Below, piece by piece: positions 59,299 through 64,000 of a DNA stretch of 64,000 nucleotides (position 1 is its first letter; every line of letters starts with the position of its first letter). Position numbers and translations under genes: made by a program. Location: positions 1 through 64,000 of the forward strand of contig JAJDCQ010000261.1 in NCBI GenBank assembly GCA_029260755.1, given 5' to 3'. This DNA comes from Planctomycetota bacterium. Its GTDB lineage: Bacteria; Planctomycetota; J058; JAJDCQ01. The notes beneath the pieces are model-generated. The model searched no databases, was not told the DNA's origin, and was given only the letters and a program-made list of their open reading frames with translations.

Positions 59299-59357
59299 CT
59301 ATCCTCCTTCGCGCCTCGGTCTCCCGACCGTGGCTCGCTGGGACGGTCGGTCGGTCG

Positions 59358-60119
59358 CTACCCCGAACGCCGGACGAAGTCCTCGTAGTCCTCGGGCGTG
59401 TCGATCCCCCGCCCGCCGCTGCCGGCAGGGAGCACGCCCACCCGGATCCGTCTCCCGTGGGAGAGAACCCGGAGTTGCTCGAGCCCCTCGGCGAGCTCGA
59501 GCGGCGCGGGGGGAAGCCCCGGGAACCGATCGAGGTAGCCGCGCTCGAACGCGTAGATTCCGATGTGGCGGAGCGGCGCGTAGGCCGACTCGTGCCCCGG
59601 GCGCAGGAACGGCACCGCCGTCCGCGAGAAGTAGAGGGCGTAGCCGTTCGGATCGACGACGGCCTTGACGACCTGGCTGCGGTCGTGGTCGGCCGGATCC
59701 GTGATCGGCTCGGCCAGGGTCGAGACGGGCGCGCCCGCCTCTCCCTTCGATCCCTCCTCGAACGCGAGCGCGACGAGAGCGTCGAGGTGCTCGGGGTCGA
59801 CCTCGGGCTCGTCGCCCTGGACGTTGACGACCACGTCGCAGCTCGGATCGATGACGCCGGCCCGGGCGGCCTCGGCGCACCGGTCGGTGCCGCTGCGGCA
59901 GGCGGCCGAGGTCATCACGACGGCGCCGCCGAAGCTCTCGACGGCCTCCGCGATGCGCGGGTCGTCGGTCGCCACGACGACGTCGGGGAGGGTGCGCGCG
60001 CTGCGAACGCGCTCCCAGACGTGCTGGATCAGATACTTCCCGGTGTCGCGGAGGAGCGGCTTCCCGGGGAGGCGCGTGGAGGCGAAGCGCGCGGGGATGA
60101 TGGCGGCGGCCCGGGGCAT
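59358..60119 (-). CDS. kdsB: 3-deoxy-manno-octulosonate cytidylyltransferase
   Basis: This 253-residue protein is CMP-Kdo synthetase, which activates Kdo with CTP for LPS inner-core assembly. Diagnostic text includes AIIPARFASTRLPGKPL, VATDDPRI, SGTDRCAEAA, VVNVQGDEPEV and PLRHIGIYAF. Its size is normal. It is the first gene of an operon continuing into pyrG, DUF1844 and DUF1570. The promoter at 60263-60291 gives a leader of about 135 bases. Its presence implies an LPS-containing outer membrane. Confidence 0.95.
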   Translation of the reverse strand: MPRAAAIIPARFASTRLPGKPLLRDTGKYLIQHVWERVRSARTLPDVVVATDDPRIAEAVESFGGAVVMTSAACRSGTDRCAEAARAGVIDPSCDVVVNVQGDEPEVDPEHLDALVALAFEEGSKGEAGAPVSTLAEPITDPADHDRSQVVKAVVDPNGYALYFSRTAVPFLRPGHESAYAPLRHIGIYAFERGYLDRFPGLPPAPLELAEGLEQLRVLSHGRRIRVGVLPAGSGGRGIDTPEDYEDFVRRSG

Positions 60120-60262
60120 TCGAGCGGTGGCTCGCTTCCGTACGGGAGTCGCGCGCGAAGGCTGCGGAGCTTCCGCCTGCGTCGACGTCGATCACGACGT
60201 AAACGCAAACTCACTCGGCAGTTTGGTTCGGGTGCCTGGATCGCCCGCGCTCGGTTTGGGCG

Positions 60263-60291
60263 AGTATAGGACGTGCTCAGGGCGATGTCAA
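60263..60291 (-). promoter_or_regulatory. Strong consensus promoter of kdsB-pyrG
   Basis: On the minus strand, a perfect TTGACA (60291-60286) and TATACT (60268-60263) are separated by exactly 17 bases. This is the closest match to sigma-70 consensus seen in the window. It overlaps the end of the upstream kinase gene (stop at 60277-60279). Confidence 0.8.
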
Positions 60292-62319
60292 CGGTAGGAA
60301 TGTGTAAGCGGCCACGGCCCCACCGACGATCGCGAGGGTGATCAAGACGAGGAGAATGTCGCGGCCAATCCCGCGCGGCGGAGTGGCCTCGCCGGCGCTC
60401 GCGACGACGACCGCGGCGGGCTCCTCGTGCGAGGTCTTGGCCTTCACGGGGTCGGGGCGCTTCTCACCGGGGAGGTAGACCTTCACCTCGTCCCCATCGA
60501 GCCAGCGGCGCAGGTCGGTCGCCATGTCCTCGGCCTTGGCGTAGCGCTCCTCGCGCTTCTTCACGAGCGCCTTGAGGCAGATCCGCTCGAGCGCCTCGGG
60601 GCAGTCGGGCGCGATGTCGGTCGGCGCCGTCGGCGCCTGCGTGTCGATGTGGCGGTAGAGGCGGTAGAGGCTGCGCCCGGTGTGCGGCAATCGGTTCGTC
60701 AGCATCTGATAGAGGATGACGCCGAGCGCCCAGATGTCGGCGCGCCCGTCCACGTCCTTGTCGCCGTGGACCTGCTCGGGGCTCAGGAAGAACGGCGTCC
60801 CGACCTTCGCCCCGTCGTGGGTGATGTCGAAGTCCTTGCCCCGGTCCTTCGCGAGGCCGAAGTCGGTGATCACCGGCCGGTCCTTGCAGACGATCACGTT
60901 GGGCGGCTTGAGGTCGCGGTGGGTGACCCCGTGCTGGTGCGCGTAGCCGGCCGCCTCGCAGACCGACGCGAGGATCTCGACGAGCTGGCGGCGATCCATG
61001 AGCTCGCTCTCCATGATCGCCGAGAGCGGCGTCCCCTCGAGGAACTCCATCGTCAGGTAGGGCACGTCCTCGACGACGCCGAAGTCGAGCACCTTCACGA
61101 CGCCCGTGTGGTCGAGCTTCTGCGCGCTCATCGCCTCGGCGATGAAGCGCTTGAGCTCGGGCTCCGAGGTGTCGGCGTTGTGCATGCACTTGAGGGCGAC
61201 GACCCGGTCCGTGGCGATCTCCTTCGCCCGGTAGATCACGCCCATGGCGCCTTGCGCGAGCTCGTCGATCACCTGGTAGGGACCGAACTCGAACTGCGAG
61301 ATGCTCTTGAGGTCGAACGCCTTCAGGAGCCCGGTCCGCATGACCGGGTCGTCTTCCTCGTCGTCGTCCGAGAAGTCGAGGATGTCGGTCTGCGTCTTCT
61401 CGCTGTCCGGCTCGGCCTCGACGGTCGCCGCCGCCTGCGCGATCTCGCGCGTCTCCGCGGGCGAGGCCTCGGGGACGATCGCCGCCGCCTCGACGCTCTC
61501 GGCGACCGCGCGCTCGGCCTCGGTGCTCTTGAGCACCTCCCAGCCGGCGGCGTCCTGGGCGTCCGCGATCCGGCTCTCCTCGAGCGAGATGTGCGGGCCG
61601 TCCGGCGTCGTCACGACCGCCGACGGAACGACCTCCGCGATGACGACGTTGCTCTCGTCCGCGTCGGGCTCGACCACCGTGATGTCGGAGGCGAGGGGCT
61701 TGACGGTCGCGGGGATGTTGGTCGGCGCGGCCGCCTCACCCGCCTTCGAGCCGGCGGCCGAGTCGCCGAGCACCATCGGCTGACCGAGGGCGCGGGCGAG
61801 CTCGAGCCGGGTCCGGATCGCATCGAGGAGCTTTCCGCACTGCTCGCTGCCGATCACGCCGCGCGCGACGAAAATTCGCCCGAGCGCGATCGATCCACCC
61901 TCGCGCTTGAGCCGGATCATCTCGGCCAGGCAGCTCTCGACCCGCTGCCGCGGGGCGAGGCCGCGCTGGAGGACGGCGCGGGCGAGGAGGACGTCCTCGG
62001 GCGAGACGCCGACCCGCTCCTTGCCGTCGTCGCCGGTCTCGGCCGCGCGGACGGCGGATCGAGCCGCCCCCGAGGACGACTTCGAGACGCCCGACTTCTC
62101 CATGCCCGTCGGCTTGGACGCCTCGATCACCCGGGGGGCCGGCGTCGCCGGCGCCTGGGGCGCGGGCGTCGCGGGCGCGGGCGCCGATCCGGCATCGTCC
62201 GCCTCGTCGTCGATCGGATCGATGATCGGGATCTCTTCGAGACCCTCGTCATCGTCGTCATCGAGCGGCTGGACGACGGGGATGTCCTCATCGGCCGTCG
62301 GAGCGGTGTCCGGAGCCAT
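60277..62319 (-). CDS. Tail-anchored Ser/Thr protein kinase
   Basis: This is a 680-residue protein. The N-terminal 345 residues are acidic and Pro/Ala-rich, with a helical patch at about 104-178 (EDVLLARAVLQRGLAPRQRV). The kinase domain (about residues 346-610) has a Gly-loop (LAQGAMGVIYRAK), Lys377 (VALKCM), HRD at 467-469 (HRDLKPPNV), DFG at 486-488 and FLSPEQV. A TM helix at the extreme C-terminus (DILLVLITLAIVGGAVAAYT) leaves only a few residues outside, so this is a tail-anchored cytoplasmic kinase without a sensor domain. The ATG at 62319 follows AGGAG at four bases. Its own promoter lies at 62357-62386. Confidence 0.9.
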   Translation of the reverse strand: MAPDTAPTADEDIPVVQPLDDDDDEGLEEIPIIDPIDDEADDAGSAPAPATPAPQAPATPAPRVIEASKPTGMEKSGVSKSSSGAARSAVRAAETGDDGKERVGVSPEDVLLARAVLQRGLAPRQRVESCLAEMIRLKREGGSIALGRIFVARGVIGSEQCGKLLDAIRTRLELARALGQPMVLGDSAAGSKAGEAAAPTNIPATVKPLASDITVVEPDADESNVVIAEVVPSAVVTTPDGPHISLEESRIADAQDAAGWEVLKSTEAERAVAESVEAAAIVPEASPAETREIAQAAATVEAEPDSEKTQTDILDFSDDDEEDDPVMRTGLLKAFDLKSISQFEFGPYQVIDELAQGAMGVIYRAKEIATDRVVALKCMHNADTSEPELKRFIAEAMSAQKLDHTGVVKVLDFGVVEDVPYLTMEFLEGTPLSAIMESELMDRRQLVEILASVCEAAGYAHQHGVTHRDLKPPNVIVCKDRPVITDFGLAKDRGKDFDITHDGAKVGTPFFLSPEQVHGDKDVDGRADIWALGVILYQMLTNRLPHTGRSLYRLYRHIDTQAPTAPTDIAPDCPEALERICLKALVKKREERYAKAEDMATDLRRWLDGDEVKVYLPGEKRPDPVKAKTSHEEPAAVVVASAGEATPPRGIGRDILLVLITLAIVGGAVAAYTFLPLTSP

Positions 62320-62356
62320 GATCTCCTCGGGGAAGCCTCCAAGGGGTTCGTCCGCG

Positions 62357-62386
62357 ATTATGAACGACCCATCTCGCGTGGTGCAA
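62357..62386 (-). promoter_or_regulatory. Predicted promoter of the tail-anchored kinase
   Basis: On the minus strand, TTGCAC (62386-62381) and CATAAT (62362-62357) are spaced by 18 bases, in the 87-base gap after the carbamoyltransferase gene. Confidence 0.5.
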
Positions 62387-62406
62387 CCCACCGAGACCCT
62401 TGACGA

Positions 62407-64000
62407 TCAGGGGTCCTGCTTCGTCGCGAGATAGGGCCCGCAGGCGAGGTGCTCCAGGCCGCACCCGAGGAACATGCGAACGGCGTCCTCGGGCGAGCAG
62501 ACCATCGGCTCCCCTCGGCGGTTGAGCGACGTGTTGATGACGACCGGGAGGCCGCTCCGCTTCCGGAACGTGCTCAGGAGGCGGTGATAGGTCGGGTTCG
62601 TGTCGGCGCTGACCACCTGCGGCCGGACCGTCCCGTCGACGTGCACGGCCTCGGGGATCCGCTCCTTCCACGCGGGCTGCGCGGTGAACGAGATCGTCAT
62701 GAACTGCGCCGGATGGGTGCTGCCGAGCACCTCGGCCGCCGCGTCGTCGAGGACGCTGGGACAGAACGGCCGCCACTTCTCCCGGAACTTGACCGCGAGG
62801 TTGATCTTGTCGGCGATCCCGGGCGTCGAGGGGTTGCCGAGGATCGAGCGGTTCCCGAGCGCGCGCGGGCCGAACTCCATCCGACCCTGGCACCAGGAGA
62901 TGACCTCGCCCTGGTCGAGGAGCTCGGCGGCCCGCTCGACGATGTCGGGCGGCTCCTCGATCCTCAGTCCGGCCGCCTCGAGCGCGCGCCGACAGACGCC
63001 GGCGTCGTACTCCGGCCCGAGGTAGGCGTGCCGCATCGCCTCGAGCGGCTCGCCCTCCCTGGCCGCGACGTAGCTGGCCGCTCCGAGGGCGACGCCGGCG
63101 TCGTTGCTCGCCGGCTGGACGAACACGCGCTTCACGAGCGGGTGCTCGAGGAGGATCTGGTTCATCCGGACGTTGAGGGCGCAGCCGCCCGCGAGGCACA
63201 GGGTGCCGTGACGCTCGAGGTCGTCCTTGAGGTGGGTCTCGAGGAGGTTGACCGCGACGTCCTCGAGCACCTTCTGGGTCGCCGCGGCGATGTGGATGTA
63301 GGGCTCGAGGAGCTCGTCGCCCTCCCGCGGCTCGCCGAGGAGATCGATCACCGCCTGGCTGTAGCGCTTCCCGCCGACCCGGAGCGCCTTTCGGACCCAG
63401 ACCAGCTCCTCGTTCACCCGGTAGGTGCCGTGCGCGGGGTCCTGGGTGAGCATCGACGAGAGGTCGTACTTCGAGGCGTCGCCGTAGCTCGCCATGCCCA
63501 TGACCTTGAACTCGCCGTCGTTGTTCCGGAAGCCGAGGAACTCGGTCACCGTCGCAAAGAACAGGCCGAGGCTGTCGGGGTTCAGGATCTCCTCGACGAT
63601 CTCGATGTCGCGGCCGCGGCCGCGCGCCACCATCGTGGCGGTGAACTCGCCCTTGCCGTCGATCGAGAGGATCGCGGCCTCCTCGAACCCCGAGAGATGA
63701 AACGCGCTCGACGCGTGGGCGAGGTGATGCTCGACCCACTCGATCCGGGTCTTGCTCCGGTCGATCCCGAGCTCGTCGAGCATCGAGAACAGCCACTCGC
63801 GCTTCTGTCGGTTGCGCTCGCTCGCCTTGAAGATCGCCTTCCAGGCGTGGCTCGGCTTGCTCCGGGCGGTGCGCCGGGCGTAGCGCCACATGTGACGCCG
63901 GTAGGCGTCCTCGCTCCACGGGACGGCGACGACGTCGACGTCCTTCGCCTCGACGCCCGCCTGCTTCAGGCAGAACCGGGCGGCCTCGAGGGGGAGCTTG
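62407..64000 (-). CDS. Carbamoyltransferase (NodU/CmcH family), 5-prime end beyond the window
   Basis: The frame stays open to the window edge, so the N-terminus is missing. The visible part is about 531 residues. It has an N-terminal Kae1-like fold region (EHHLAHASSAFHLSGFEEAA, LSIDGKGEFT), LCLAGGCALNVRMNQ, QPASNDAGVALGAA and the C-terminal domain typical of NodU/CmcH enzymes (GRMEFGPRALGNRSIL, NTSLNRRGEPMV). These enzymes transfer a carbamoyl group from carbamoyl phosphate, through carbamoyl-AMP, to sugar hydroxyls or natural-product scaffolds. EFGPRALGNRSIL is highly conserved. The acceptor is unknown; a surface glycan is plausible given kdsB nearby. Confidence 0.92.
   Translation of the reverse strand, partial: KLPLEAARFCLKQAGVEAKDVDVVAVPWSEDAYRRHMWRYARRTARSKPSHAWKAIFKASERNRQKREWLFSMLDELGIDRSKTRIEWVEHHLAHASSAFHLSGFEEAAILSIDGKGEFTATMVARGRGRDIEIVEEILNPDSLGLFFATVTEFLGFRNNDGEFKVMGMASYGDASKYDLSSMLTQDPAHGTYRVNEELVWVRKALRVGGKRYSQAVIDLLGEPREGDELLEPYIHIAAATQKVLEDVAVNLLETHLKDDLERHGTLCLAGGCALNVRMNQILLEHPLVKRVFVQPASNDAGVALGAASYVAAREGEPLEAMRHAYLGPEYDAGVCRRALEAAGLRIEEPPDIVERAAELLDQGEVISWCQGRMEFGPRALGNRSILGNPSTPGIADKINLAVKFREKWRPFCPSVLDDAAAEVLGSTHPAQFMTISFTAQPAWKERIPEAVHVDGTVRPQVVSADTNPTYHRLLSTFRKRSGLPVVINTSLNRRGEPMVCSPEDAVRMFLGCGLEHLACGPYLATKQDP

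Noticed and set aside
1..64000. tRNA, rRNA, riboswitch or CRISPR loci
   Set aside because: No cloverleaf with a TTC-type arm, no rRNA segment, no regularly spaced repeats and no recognisable riboswitch core were seen in reading the gaps. A covariance-model scan would be decisive.

Overview
The window is very GC-rich, densely coded DNA from a Gram-negative-type bacterium. A CMP-Kdo synthetase, an outer-membrane beta-barrel candidate and several lipoproteins point to an LPS-bearing outer membrane. Eukaryote-like Ser/Thr kinases of three different architectures, giant HEAT-repeat and beta-propeller proteins, a DUF1570-like secreted zinc peptidase, a DUF1844 protein and neutral-ceramidase-like lipoproteins together suggest a Planctomycetota or closely related lineage. 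This assignment is inferred from gene content; no rRNA gene is present to confirm it.

Layout. 1-358: degenerate palindromic repeats. 359-8158 (minus): a cytochrome c maturation System I operon (ccmE, ccmF, ccmH-like, ccmI-like, an unknown periplasmic protein, ccmA, ccmB, ccmC, ccmD-like). 8342-17970 (minus): a translationally coupled pair, a kinase with a single TM segment and a propeller domain (1676 aa) and a secreted HEAT-repeat protein (1533 aa). 18159-22216 (plus): the System II cytochrome c pair ccsB/resB and ccsA, so parts of both maturation systems lie within 22 kb. 22408-24605: glutamate dehydrogenase and an unknown basic protein. 24606-25964: a repeat-rich intergenic zone with two repeat families and a start-less coding relic. 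25965-32233 (minus): three secreted lipoproteins with Gly-rich linkers (two ceramidase-like, one PHP metallohydrolase) and a small membrane protein. 32706-38492: cvpA, a YkgJ-type Cys-cluster protein, an unknown exported protein and a large VWA membrane protein. 38489-38803: a hairpin element between convergent genes. 38800-46409 (minus): FHA-kinase, ComF, a small membrane protein, membrane transglutaminase, ABC ATPase and ABC-2 permease, then a small protein and a HEAT-like protein. 46930-47229: HU. 47567-54513 (minus): CAP-domain protein, MutS, beta-barrel, membrane protein. 54668-55579: ADP-ribosylglycohydrolase. 55620-55710: a 91-bp hairpin repeat. 55758-60119 (minus): kdsB, pyrG, DUF1844, DUF1570. 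60277-64000 (minus): a tail-anchored kinase and a carbamoyltransferase cut by the window edge.

Genes are often joined by 4-bp NTGA start/stop overlaps, which indicates pervasive translational coupling and helps choose starts, including one probable CTG start. Credible sigma-70 promoters precede ccmE, resB, the dehydrogenase, hup, the FHA-kinase, cvpA, kdsB and the tail-anchored kinase. No tRNA, rRNA, CRISPR array, intact transposase or integrase was seen.
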